DNA from: Omphalotus guepiniiformis
Lineage: Eukaryota; Basidiomycota; Agaricomycetes; Agaricales; Omphalotaceae
Direction: 5' to 3'
Assembly: GCA_028554645.1 (NCBI GenBank)
Contig: JAQOOI010000059.1
Coordinates: 1-64,000, forward strand
DNA: 64,000 bases
Program-made: the position numbers and the translations under genes
Shown: positions 11,119-23,900 of the stretch, piece after piece
How the letters are laid out: every line of letters starts with the position of its first letter
How positions within the stretch are numbered: position 1 is the first letter of the stretch
The notes under the pieces: generated by a model
Told to the model about the DNA's origin: nothing
Seen by the model: the letters and a program-made list of their open reading frames with translations, nothing else
Databases searched by the model: none

Positions 11119-11474
11119 GAGTAATATTTTGCAATAGTAAAATTTATCAAAAGCTAGTAACTGCTAATTTTTTTTATTTACTAATCTGTTTATTTTAAAC
11201 TCAGCTTATATAAGTTTATACTTATATTATGGAAAATTAATATTGGTTTGTTTTACGTATGTTTTTAAAGAAATAATTAAAAAAAAAAATTTTTCTAAAA
11301 CTTTTAAAAAAGATAGATAAAGTTAAAATAAAAATTTTATTGATATTTTATCTTACATAGTATTTTAAATATAATATATTAATATATAATTTAAAATTCA
11401 GTATTTATTTATATTATTTATATAATTATATAAAATAAATTATTAAATATACCTTATATATTATCATTCAAACA

Positions 11475-12479
11475 ATGTCTAATTTTTCAATTTCTACTTT
11501 AATTTTTAATTTAATAGATGTTTTAGCAGTTATATTACCTATTTTATTGGCAGTAGCTTTTATGACTATTATTGAAAGAAAACAATTAGCAGCACATCAA
11601 AGAAGAGTAGGGCCTAATACTGTAGGTTACTACGGATTATTACAACCATTCTCTGATGCTTTAAAATTAATTCTTAAAGAAACAATTATTCCTTCTCATT
11701 CTAATAAGGTATTATTTTATTTAGCTCCTATATCTACTTTAGTATTTAGTTTATTAGGTTGGGCTATTATACCTTTTGGAAAAGGTTTAGCAATATCAGA
11801 TTTATCTTTAGGAATATTATATACTTTAGCTTTATCTTCTTTAGGAGTTTATGGTATATTATTTGCGGGATGAAGTGCTAACTCAAAATATGCTTTTTTA
11901 GGGTCCTTAAGAAGTACTGCTGCTATGATATCTTATGAATTAATTTTAAGTTCAGCTATACTAATTATTATTTTTTTAACAGGTTCATTTAATTTTACAA
12001 CTATTATTGAAATACAACAAGCTATTTGGTTTATAATTCCATTATTCCCTGTGTTTATTTTTTATTTTATTGCTGTACTAGCTGAAACTAGTCGTACCCC
12101 TTTTGATTTACAAGAGGCTGAATCAGAATTAGTTTCTGGATTTATGACTGAACACAGTTCAGTTCCTTTTGTTTTCTTTTTTCTTGGTGAATATTCTTCT
12201 ATTGTATTATTTAGTAGTATAACATCTATTTTATTTTTTGGAGGATATAACATGCCAGAAATTTTTGTAAATGAATCAATTTTTAATTTACAATCAATTT
12301 TTTTAGGTATTAAAACTTGTTTTCCTTGTTTTTTATTTGTTTTAGTTCGAGCTACTCTGCCTCGATTAAGATATGATCAATTAATTGATTTATGTTGGTT
12401 AAATCTTTTACCTGTAGCAGTAGCTCTTATTATATTAGTTCCTAGCATATTGGTAGCATTTGATATTGTACCTTATTAA
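11475..12479 (+). CDS. nad1: NADH dehydrogenase subunit 1
   Basis: A 334-codon frame under the mould mitochondrial code starts at ATG 11475 (MSNFSISTLIFNLIDVLA) and ends at TAA 12477-12479. ND1 is a membrane subunit of complex I next to the quinone site. Diagnostic segments are ERKQLAAHQRRVGPNTVGYYG (about residues 34-54), LAETSRTPFDLQEAESELVSG (about 195-215) and RATLPRLRYDQLIDLCW (about 290-306). Multiple hydrophobic membrane segments span the length. TGA at 11871-11873 encodes the Trp in FAGWSANSKYAF, direct evidence for TGA=Trp. No intron interrupts it and length is normal. It is isolated by long spacers, so no operon-like coupling is visible. Confidence 0.98.
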
Positions 12480-12930
12480 ATTTTACATTTTATTTTTATT
12501 ATTTTTTTTAATTTAAATAACTTATATTACCCTTATTATTTAAATAATAAATATAATTAATTTTTATTAATTTTTATTATAAATTATTAGGTGTAGATTT
12601 ACTAATATTATTTAATAGTTATATTAATACTTTTTAGTCTTAATTATTTTAGTAGCTAGGGCGAATGTGATAGTTTAAAATTTTAAATGATTTTATTTTC
12701 TAATAGCTGCGCGCCAGCTTATTTATTTGATACATTTTTTTTTGTTTTTTAACTCTTACTTAAACTTTATGGTGAGTGAGCCGCGTTTTGCATAAGCAAG
12801 AGGGTGTTGAGTTTATTTAAATATTAATAATTTGATACTAGTTACATAATTGTTCTCGCTCCTTGCTAAAGCAGAGTAGTATCTATATAGGTTTAACTTG
12901 CCTAAGCAAGCGATCGCGGAGCGAGGAGTA
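12480..12930. other. Spacer between nad1 and the rnl fragment
   Basis: AT-rich spacer with a GC hairpin cluster at about 12856-12926 (units CTTGCTAAAGCAG and CGATCGCGGAGCGAGG). This cluster stands where the 5' half of the following group I intron would be expected. Confidence 0.6.
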
Positions 12931-13064
12931 TGATAAATTAAAGATTAATGAAAAAAGCTTAGAGACTATACGGGTAAAAACTAATAAAAAATAATTAGTA
13001 AAGATATAGTCCGCTAGCTAAATAAAAATTATTTATTAAAAATAAAAAAAATAGATTTTATTAG
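12931..13064 (+). ncRNA. Group I intron, 3' half only
   Basis: The stretch holds AGCTTAGAGACTATACGG and, 40 bases on, AAAGATATAGTCC. These match the paired R/S-side core segments of complete introns in the window, for example cox2 intron 2 (CCTTAGAGACTATACGTT ... GAAATAGTCC) and cob intron 5. The upstream part of the core (the CAGCAGGAAAC-like segment) is missing and a hairpin element sits in its place. It directly precedes an rnl exon, so it is either the downstream half of a trans-splicing intron or a truncated relic. Confidence 0.6.
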
Positions 13065-13158
13065 CTATTGGTAACGATGGTCTCACTGTCTCTACAACTT
13101 GCTCAGTGAAATTGAATTACCCGTGAAGATGCGGGTTATCTTCAGAGGGACGGGAAAC
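13065..13158 (+). rRNA. rnl (fragment): Isolated large-subunit rRNA exon (domain IV/V junction region)
   Basis: The segment GTAACGATGGTCTCACTGTC, then CTCAGTGAAATTGAATTACC, CGTGAAGATGCGGGTTA and GGGACGGGAAAC corresponds to bacterial 23S rRNA around position 2000-2066, one of its most conserved parts. It is flanked upstream by a group I intron 3' half. It stops at GACGGGAAACT, a known group I insertion area near E. coli 2066, and is followed by a P1/P2-like hairpin (CTACTATTATGTATAGTAG, about 13171-13189). No other rnl sequence was recognised in the window. It may be a mini-exon of a fragmented, trans-spliced rnl or a duplicated relic. Confidence 0.75.
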
Positions 13159-14905
13159 TTAAATTGATCACCTACTATTATGTATAGTAGTACTGTCCCA
13201 TTCCTGCTTTAGCTGTCCCTCGCTCTTGCTCCCTGCTTTAGTACCCCTCGCTCGCGCAGCGAAAGCAGGAATGGGGAGGGAGTTGCCTCCCTCTCTTTCC
13301 TTGCTAAAGCAAAGGAGCGAGCCATCCCGTCCCGTTCCCTCGCTGCTTTAGCAGCGAATGGGGGGGGGGGTGGGTAGGGCTGCTAAAGCTGGGGCTGCTA
13401 AAGCTGGAGGGTAGGGAACGCACGCTAACTCGCTTATTCAAATTGTGAGTGTTGCTATTACAATCACAAAAGTTATAGATGCCTAAGCAGGCAAGATAGA
13501 TAGGTAAAAGTATCGTAATTTAAAAATTATATAGTTATTTTTTTTTTGTTTTTAGTTAGAATAGAATATTAAAATTTTATTTTTGTTATAGTGTTTATTT
13601 TCTTTTTAAGCATTAATCGCCTCCTTGCTTTAGCAAGGTAGCGAGGGAAGATTACACTTGCTTAAGCACAATTTATTTTTATTAGTATTTTTAACTAAAC
13701 TTTTAGATTATGCAATTTTTAACTTAATACTTCTATGTTATTTTAGTTTTTAATATGAATAATATTGCAGTAATAAAAAAAAAAAGTTGAACACATAAGA
13801 GGTTTCCTAGTTATTATAAGATTTGTAGGTAGGAAAAAAAAAAATAACTTATATTTTTACAAAGGATAGTAGCCTAAATAAGAGTGAGGCTAATTATGAT
13901 TTTGATAGTTACCTATTGCCTGCTTTAGCAGCCCCTCTTTTTTTAATAGCGAGCAAAAGCTTTGATCTCCCTCTTGCTTAGGCAATACGCGACCCTGCTT
14001 TAGCTGTGGCTCTTGCTAAAGCAGCAGCGAGAGCGAGGGCTTGCTTTATTTATATTTATTTAAGCATAAATTCAGCTAGTATTAGCCTAACCTTAGGTAT
14101 AGTAGTAAAAGCAAGTAAGTTTAAATTAGTCGCTAGCTGCTAAAGCAAGAGAATTTAACTATTCACTATTATGCTATTATGCTTATATTTCTTATAAGCA
14201 ATTTTATAAGTTGTTTAAGTATACTAGTCGCTCACTAACATTAGTAAGTGAGCGTTGCGTTAAAAATTAAAAAAAAAATTATACAAATCTTTTAGAAAAA
14301 AAATTATTTATAAACCTAAATTAAAAAATAATAAAATTTATAATTTTAATAATTATTGATTTTTTATCCTGAATTTATAATTATTTTATTTATATTTATT
14401 AAAAAAATAATTTAAATTGTAATAATTAATAATTCTGTTTAACTTTATATTTAGCTCGAATTACATAAACTTACTTGCTTATGTTTAGCTTTTGTTACTA
14501 AAAAATAGTTTAAGTATAAATGTTTGCCTGCTATAGCAGCTCTATTATTACATTAATAACTAGTTAAATCTTTCACTTTTATGCCAGCGCTCCTCGCTTT
14601 GCGAAGGGTGAGCGGGTGAAGGGTTGGTAAGCCATTCACATTAGTTTAAGTAAGTTTAAATAATTACTGCCGCTCACTCTCACTCTTACTTGCTAATGCG
14701 ACGGTTGCTATCATATATCGATAAGGCGAGTGTTGCTTAAGTAAGGAGGCGGCTGCTAAAGCAGCTAAAGCAGCTACAGCATCTAAAGCAGCTAAAGCAG
14801 CTACAGCATCTAAAGCAGGAGGGTTGACGAAAAGTTTAATTTAGCAATAATTTTAAACTAAAAATAAAGTTAACAAATTTAAATTTTAAAAAGCTAATAA
14901 ATTAA
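13159..14905. other. Spacer upstream of cob
   Basis: Begins with sequence that may be the 5' end of an rnl intron (to about 13200), followed by dense hairpin elements (13198-13430, 13910-14045, 14580-14825) in AT-rich DNA. No intron core that would complete the rnl intron, and no gene, was found. Confidence 0.55.
14753..14818. repeat. 27-bp tandem repeat of hairpin-derived units
   Basis: Two copies of a 27-base unit containing AGCAGCTAAAGCAGCTACAG and CATCTAAAGC lie about 90 bp before the cob start. The unit is itself built from the GCTAAAGC hairpin core. Confidence 0.75.
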
Positions 14906-17900
14906 ATGAGAATTTTAAAAAATAATGTCTTATTAAGATTAATTAATTCTTATGTAGTTGATTCACCACAACCTGCTAATATTTCTTATTTATGAAATTT
15001 CGGGTCTTTATTAAGTGTGTGTTTAATAATACAAATATTAACTGGATGTTTTTTAGCTATGCACTATACTCCTCATGTAGATTTTGCTTTTAATTCAGTA
15101 GAACATATTATGAGAGATGTAAACAACGGTTGAATGATAAGATATATACATGCTAATGTTGCTTCATTTTTTTTTATTTTTGTTTATGCTCCTCTTTTTT
15201 TTATTAAACTATTTTTATACTCACCCACATACACATACACAGACATATATACATTAGTGTTCGTTTGCGTTTGCGTGAGTCACTGTGTTTGTTGCTATCA
15301 CTCACTCTCGCTCACTAATGTGAGCGGTCATTTTTTTTCACTCACAATCACAAAGTGAGTGAGTTGCCTAAGCAAGCGAGTGAGAGAGGGCTGGCTCTCG
15401 CTCACTAATGTGAGCAGGGGCCAGAAAAACTCTTCGCCTTCAAACCGTAGGCTTAAATATATAAATACAAACCAAAAATTTACCTGTGCCTACGACACCA
15501 TTTGGCTTTTGAAATGAGCCCTAAATAACCTATTTATTAATTTAAATTGCTTAAAATCTTTGTTAATAAATCATTTTCATTTTTTTAAGGTTAATGATGT
15601 TATTAAACCTTCATTAAATATAATTATGCATAGCACTTTATTTCTTTCTTGCGCTCACTCACATAAGTGAGTGGTGTCGCAGTCCCTCGCTTTAGCTTTA
15701 GCAACCCCTGCTTTAGCTGCTTTAGCTACTTTAGCTAGTGGAGGGAAAGGTGGAGATATTGATAATAAAAAAAATAAATTGTCAAAACTAAACGAATCTT
15801 TTTTACAGTGATTTGTAGGTTTTTCTGATGCAGAAGGTTGTTTTATGATTAACATTAAAAATAAAACAGAAGTACATTTTATATTTCAAATAACTTTACA
15901 TATTGATGATGTAGTAACTCTTTATAAAATTAGGGAAAATTTAGATATAGGAGTAGTAACTATTAAAGGTAACACTTGTAGTTTTCGAGTTCATTCTTTC
16001 CCAATATTAATAAATTATATAATTCCTATTTTTGATAAGTATCCTTTACTAACACATAAACAATTAGATTATAGAGATTGAAAAAAAGCTGTTTTATTAA
16101 AAAAAGATAATCAAGAAATATCTCGATCTTTAAGTACTGATACATTAGAAAAAATAAATAGTATAAAAAGTGGTATAAATACCTCCAGGGTAAATTTTGA
16201 AGGATATATTTTAAATAAAAATATGATTCAAAAAAATTGATTATTAGGTTTTATAGAAGGTGATGGTTCTTTTTATATTTCTAATTCAAGTGTTGTTTTT
16301 GGAATAACACAAAAAAACCGTAAAATTTTGGATGCTATTTCTGAGTTTATTCAAGATTTACCTTTATTACCGGCTTATAATAATTTATTTGTTCCTAAAA
16401 AACCTAACTGTATTATTACAAGTAAAAATAATAATAAAGCCTATCAATTAGTTATTACAGATAAAGATGTTTTATTTCAATACATCTATCCTTTTTTTCA
16501 AAATCTTAAATTTTACAGTAGAAAAAAAATAGATTTTATAATTTGAAGCATAGGTTTATTATTATTTATATTTGGTTATAATCATACATCTAAAGGTAAA
16601 ATTGTATTATTGAAATTATCTAACAATATGAATTCTAAGAGATATTTTTCTAATATTTTAGATGTAATAGAATTAAAAGAAATTTTTAATATAGAACCTC
16701 CCTTTAATATTCAATCTGGTAAAAGTCATTTTATTTTAACTAAAGAATATTTTCAGTCTAAAGGAAGTAGATTAGGTTTTAAATTATATATTTATAAAAA
16801 TGGTGTAGAAATTAAAGGGTCTCCCTTTCCAAGTTTTACTCAAGGAGGAAAAGCTATAGATTTAAATTCTGTTTCATCAATTAAAAATTATATTGATACA
16901 GGTAAAATTTATAAGGAAGGTTATACTTTTTATTCTGCTCCCCATTCGCCCTTGCTTTAGCAAGGAGCTGCTACTCCCCTTCCCCCTGCTAAAGCAGGGG
17001 AGGGGAAGGGGCCTGCTAAAGCGGGCAGGGGAGGGGAAGCAGCAGTTTTATACGCATTTAAAAAGTAGTTTAATAAAGTGGGCCTTTATATTCAATATCT
17101 ACTTATTTGAATATTAAAGCTAAAGGCTATATGCTAAAAATTTATATAATATATTGTACCTTTAATATATAAATTAATCTTAAATTAATTATAATTTATT
17201 AGGTTAAAATCAGTATATCTTCGCTGGTGCCTTCATAGCCCGATATATCACATAACAATCAAAAAAATTACTTTCCGTATGCCTCCTCCCCATCCCTTCG
17301 CTTGCTTAGGCAAGCGACCCATTAGGTGAAAGGGGCCCCTGCTAAAGCAGGGGAGGGGCTGCTAAAGCTGGGAGGCTCCGCCTTATAGGTAAGAAAAGGT
17401 TGTTTTAGTGCTTTATTGCTTTAGCATTCAGCAAAAAAAATAATAATTAGCAGATAATAATATTTCTCAACGATCATACGCCTTTATTTCTGTAATAAAA
17501 ATTTATTATTTTAAGATAGTAGTTTATTAAATATTTATTTTCAGGATATGACATGATCTAATTTTCCGATTATATCTTTCGCTCGCTCCGCGCTTGCGTT
17601 TGTTAAATAACAATATAATGGAAAAAAAAGCATATAGCAAGAGGATTATATTATAGTTCATATAAAAATCCGAGAACATTAGTATGATCTATAGGAGTAA
17701 TTATCCTTATACTTATGATGGCTATTGGTTTCTTAGGTTATATACGTAGCCTAAAATGGTTTAAATATGAAAAAACAACAACTACAACTAAAACTAAAAA
17801 TACTATTAGTTTTAATAATTTTTTTGCACTCCACAGTCCGGAAGGCAGGCTCCTACCCCGCCCCTTGCTTTGCAACCCACAGCTAAAGCAGGCAAAGCGA

Positions 17901-20900
17901 GGGGATAGGGGAAGGGGAGGGGGGAGATTTTATAATTCATTAAATAATTATAATGATAATAATTGTAATAATGATAGATCAGTTTCCAAAATAGTAGAAG
18001 ATTTTCTAAAAGATAAAAATTTAAAACCTGTATTTATTTATGAAGATTTAAAAAATCAAGAGGTTAAAGATAAAATTAAAAATAATACTAAAAATTTAAG
18101 TGGTGTTTATTTAATTTTAAATAAAACAACTCTAGATTACTATATTGGATCCGCTTCTACTGATAAATTTTATACTAGATTTTATAGACATTTAATTAAT
18201 TATACTGGAAATAAAATAGTTAAATTAGCAGTAAAAAAATATGGTATTGATAATTTTGCTTTTTTAGTTTTAGAATTATTTCCAGAAAAAGTCAATGTAG
18301 AAAATAATAAAAAATTATTAGATTTAGAAGATTTTTATTTAAAATCTCTACTACCTAATTATAATATATTAACAGAAGCTGGATCTAGTTTTGGATATAA
18401 ACATACTGAAATCTCTCGTATAAAGATGAAAGCTAAGTATAGTGATGAACGTCGTGAAGCTATAGGTAATTTAAATAGAGGTAAAGCTTTTAGTGAAGAA
18501 CTTAAAAAAAAAATGAGTAAAAGTGCTTTATCTAGAGTTAAACCTACTTTTTCTGAAAAAGCTTTATCAAATATGAGAAAAAAATCTAAATCAATTATAT
18601 TATATAACATTAATGATAATACTGTATATGGTGAATTTAACAGTATAAAAGAAGCAGCTGCTTGTATAAATTGTAATGAAAAAACTATAAGAAGATCATT
18701 ACAAACAGATAAAAAAATATTATTAAGACGTTGAATTGTTAAATTTAAATAATCTTATATTTAAATCATAGTCCCACGAGTTAAATTTCTTATGCTAACT
18801 TCTAGAAGGAAATAAGAATTAAAGTGGAATTACCTGACAGGGTAATTGAAGAAATAAATTATTTCTTTGGCAATGTTAGTGAAAACGATCAAAAGATCAT
18901 AAATTAAAATTATGATAAGAGATCGTCGGTTTTCTAGAAAATCGCGACAGACTGGGTCACTAATGGGTGTCTGGAATGATGCTTAATGCACAGTCGAAAC
19001 TATTAATTATTATAAATTGATAATTAACAGAATATACGAATTTAAAGTTATTCTGACTTGTCTGAAACCAGACAAGCATGTTGTACGTATTACCATATGG
19101 ACAAATGAGTTTATGGGGTATAATAAACCTTGCCCCAAATGCTAATATTTTAATTAATAGAATATTTACATATTTAGAATGTCTAGAACAAAATTATCAG
19201 TCGTGAAGCGGCATCTATAATTTAGCTATAAATGAATTCATAAAATTATATGAATCTTTATTTAGTATAATTGATTTTAATTTATTCGAAAAATTAAATT
19301 TTTATCAATTATCTTTACCTTTAATGAAAAATAATTTATCAAGGATAAGGGCAGATAAACGAATAGGTCCTCATAATAAAATAGTATTAGATATTATTTT
19401 TGGTAGTTTACTAGGTGATGGTCATGCTGAACGCAGAATAAATGGTAATGGCACTCGAGTAACATTTTATCAAGAAGGTGTACATGTTTCTTATTTACTT
19501 TGATTGCATAGTTATTTATCTGATTTAGGATATTGTAGTTCAAATGTTCCAAAGATTCAAACTCGATTAGGATCAAAAGGTATAGTAAGAAAAATAATTA
19601 GATTTAGAACTTGAAATTATACAAGCTTTGATTGAATACATGAAGCGTGGTATGCTGACGAAACTAAAAAAATACCAAATTTAATAGGTGAATATTTAAC
19701 TCCTCTGTGTTTAGCTGTTTGAATAACGAATAGCTGAGTAAGAAACTCTCAGGGTTTAACTCTAAAAAGTTTACATTCTTATGAGGATTGTTTAATACTT
19801 ATCACAGCATTATATCAGAATTTTAAATTAGAGTCTAAAATAGTTTCCACAGATACACCTTCTAAATATGTAATAACTATTAAAGGAGAATTTTTAATGA
19901 AGTTAGAACATATAACTAGTTCAACCATTGTATCTAAATTTATGAAACACAAAGTAGTAGGGGCTCAGCAACCAAGCGCACTAAAAAAAAGAAACTATTC
20001 TACTTTAGCTTTATCACAATCTTTTTTCATATCTGAACCTATGTCTCAATATCCTATTTTTCCTAAATCTCTTCCAGCTACGCATGTTCCGAATCCTTGA
20101 TTTATAACAGGTTTTTCAGATGCAGAAGCTTCATTTATGGTTTTAATAAATAAAAACTCTAAAGTTAAATTAGGCTTTCAAACTCAAGTTTGTTTTCAAA
20201 TAGGCTTACACAAAAAAGATAAATTTTTATTGGAAATGATTCAATTCTATTTTAAAGGAGTAGGTATTATTGCTAAACAGGGACAAGACTTAGTTCAGTA
20301 TAGAGTAACTTCTTTAAAAGATTTAAAAATTATAATTGAACACTTTGAATATTACCCTTTAATAACGCAAAAAAAAGCAGATTTTGAGCTTTGAAAACAG
20401 ATTATTGAATTAATTTATAATAAAGAACATCTTTCTGAAAAAGGACTAATAAAGATTGCCACTATAAAGGCATCTATAAATAAGGGACTTTCAGATGAGT
20501 TAAAAATAGCCTTTCCTAATATTAACCTTATTACTAGACCTGTTGTATTAGATCAGTCTATTAAAGACTCAAATTGAATAGCGGGATTTGCGTCTGGAGA
20601 TGGTTCATTTATAATTAGCATATTTAAAAGTAATACTCCTACTGGTTATGCTGTAAGATTAATATTTAAATTGACTCAACATTCTCGGGATACTGAGTTA
20701 ATGAAAAGTTTGGTTGATTATCTGAAGTGTGGTCGTTATGTTTCAGCACAATTAAGTTTTAACCGTGGAGATTTTATTGTATCGAATTTACCAGATATAG
20801 TGGAAAAACTTATTCCATTTTTTAAGGAGTATAGGATTATGGGAACTAAATATTTGGATTTTGAAGATTTTTGTGAGATAGCAACAATGATGGTAACTAA

Positions 20901-23900
20901 AGGCCATACTACTATAGAAGGATTAGAACAAATTAAAAAAATAAAAGAAGGTATGAACACACGTAGAAAAATAGATGATTGCTAAATCTAACTTTCTAGT
21001 TTTAATTGGATTCATGATTTATGGTACATTAATGGTGTTAAAGTTATTCCTTCAAATATTGGAGATTTTCTTACTCCGTTAGCATTAGCTATATGAATAA
21101 TGGACGATGGAGGTAAAGTTAATCAAGGTCTTAAACTTTCTACTAATTCGTATACTTATTCAGAATGTTTATTTTTAGTAAAAGTCTTATATGATAATTT
21201 TAATTTAAAAGCCTCAGTTCAATCAACTGGAGTTTCAGACCAGTATCAAATTTATATTTGAAAAGAATCTATGCCTCTACTTCGTGATATAGTTTTACCT
21301 TACGTTCATTCTTCTATGAAATATAAATTAATTAATTAAATTAGTATAGTCTATTAATAAAATATAATTTATAAATAACATTTAAATATAAATTATAATA
21401 TTTTATATCAAATGTACTTTATTGAATAGGCGACATCGATGAAAACAGGTCAAAGATATTGTTTTTGTATCAAGACCGTCGGTATATTTATGATTTAAAA
21501 GTTTTTACCACTCCCCTCCCCTACCCCTTCCCCAAAGGGGAGGGGAGGGGAAGGGGAGGTACAGTTTTTAAATAATTATAAATATTATCGCTACAGACTG
21601 GGTCATTGATGGGTATTTATTAAAAAAACAACAAAAATGTAAAGATAAATGCTTAATGTACAGTCGGAGTTTAATCATTAATAGATTTAATGACATATGG
21701 TTTACTTAAATGTTTGATACTAAATACATTCTATTATTATTAATAATATTTAAAAATACTCGCTCGCTGCGCGAGCGCAAGAAAAATATAATATTATTAT
21801 TTTTTAATTTGAATCAGGTTTTTAAAAAATAAAGTATTAAGTAAATACGTGATTAGTGTATTGAAAAACAAAATTATATTTAGGCCTTAGTCCCTAAAAC
21901 CTAAAAACGGGAGAAAATTTAGTTGATTTCTAACTACAATACATTAATTTTAAACTTGGCTACAGTTATTACTAACTTACTATCAGCTATCCCAGTATTT
22001 GGACAAGATATAGTAGAATTAAAATATTTCACAATTGGCTTTGCTAAATTTATAGATCAGGGTTGCGGGTCGCTACCGCTCCATACCCTATTCGCTCCCT
22101 GCTTTAGCTCCCACAGCTTTGCTCCCCCTCGCTTGCTTAAGCTAGCGACCCCAGCTGTAGCTGCCCCAAGCTTTAGCTGCTCCTTTCCCCTCGCTTTGCC
22201 TGCTTTAGCTGAGGGACCTGCTTTAGCTGTCGCACCCTCGCTTTCCTTGCTAAAGCAAAGGAGCGAACGGGTGCGAGAGAGGGGCGGGGTGGGATTGTCT
22301 AAGCAAGGGGTGGTTCGCTCACTAATGTGACATAGGGTGCAAGGTAAAAGAGGCTGTTTTAGCAGGATCGAGAAAAACTTAGTGTGCTGCTTCTCAACAA
22401 TTATTACTACAAACAAAAAAACTGCTGATTATTTACCTACCATTGGTAGTATAAGTAGCAGTGCTTTAAAAGGAAAAAAATTAAGAGTAGACAAGAAAGA
22501 TTATTTAACTGTTCCTTATCAATTTATTGCCTTTTTAGTGGGTTTTATAGATGGAGATGGTTATATTCAAATAGTTAAAACTACTAAAGGTTATATTTCT
22601 GTAAAATTGGTAATAATTTTACAATTAAAAGACATATCTACTTTAGAATATATTCAATCTGTATTAAATATAGGTAAATTAACAATAAATAAAGATTTAA
22701 GAAATTCAATATGTAAATTAGTTATTAGTAAAACAGATTTACAGGAAGTTCTTTTTCCATTATTAGTTCACCATAATATATTTTTTTTAACAACAACTCG
22801 AAGAGAACAATTTGATTTAGCTATGTATATTTTTAAAAAGGATATAAAGTTTTTTGATAGTATATCCAACTTAAATTATAAGGAGATATTTACTGAATTT
22901 AAGTTGCCTAATACAGCATTAGATTACCTTCAATTATCATTTTTTAAAAATTGAATTGTAGGCTTTACTACAGCTGAAGGTTCCTTTTTTATAAAATCAA
23001 ATAATGATAGTTGTTTTCAATTAAAACAAAGAATTCATGATCAATTGTTTGAAGCTTTTAAACTAGTATTTAATACTAACCGAAAAATTGATATAGAAAA
23101 ATCAAAGTATGCTCAATTTTCTGTTAGTTCCAAAAAAGATGTTCAAACAGTTATCAACTTTTTTTCATTTTCTGGTCTTCATCCTTTAATTGGACTAAAA
23201 TATATTCAATACTTAAGTTGATTAAATAATTTAAAAATTAGCATACGTTATAAAAATTTAAACTTTCCTATTTAATCTTAATATTTTTGTTGTGCGCTCC
23301 GCCCACCTGCTGTAGCTGGCGACAGCTACGCAGAAACTAAAGTTTTTTATCTAGAAGGTTAGCTAGCGTTAGCTTTTTTTCGGTAACAAGCGCTCCGTCT
23401 TCCTTTTGTGAAATTAGTTCCTTTAAACAGTAACGTTTAATTGGCAAACGGGGAAAATTGCAAAAAAATCTAAATACATATTTATTGCAAAGTACACCTC
23501 CAGTGTTTTAGATAATTTGCAGCGAAACTTGATTCGGTAAGGCTCCGCAGTAACTAGCACCGCAGCCGCATAAAAATGTATCAAGAACGTTCAACGACTA
23601 ATGGGTGAGTATTACCAACAATAAGCCCAACAAGATAGCCCCGCAACCATTTAATATTTTTGGTTGATGACATAGTCTAAACATTGTTGTGAAACAATGA
23701 AGATATAATTAAAAAAATATCGTTAATAATTTGTAATTTGAGGAGGCTTTTCTGTTTCTAATGCTACATTAAATAGATTTTTCTCTCTACATTATATTTT
23801 ACCGTTTTTATTAGCAGCTTTAGCTGTTGCTCATATGATAGCTCTTCATATTCATGGGTCAAATAATCCAAATGGAGTAACTTCTAATGGGGATAGATAT

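Larger units (their letters stand above)
8903..11474. other. Long spacer before nad1
   Basis: A mix of AT-rich DNA and GC hairpin clusters (about 9060-9145, 9700-9790, 9895-10025, 10600-10660, 10890-11120). No gene of 60 codons or more and no confident tRNA. The last 350 bases before nad1 are almost pure A/T and presumably hold its transcription or processing signals, but no motif is identifiable. Confidence 0.6.

Noticed and set aside
22057..22416. 119-codon minus-strand open frame in cob intron 4
   Set aside because: Antisense shadow of the in-frame hairpin-rich linker of the intron 4 endonuclease; palindromic repeats open frames on both strands.
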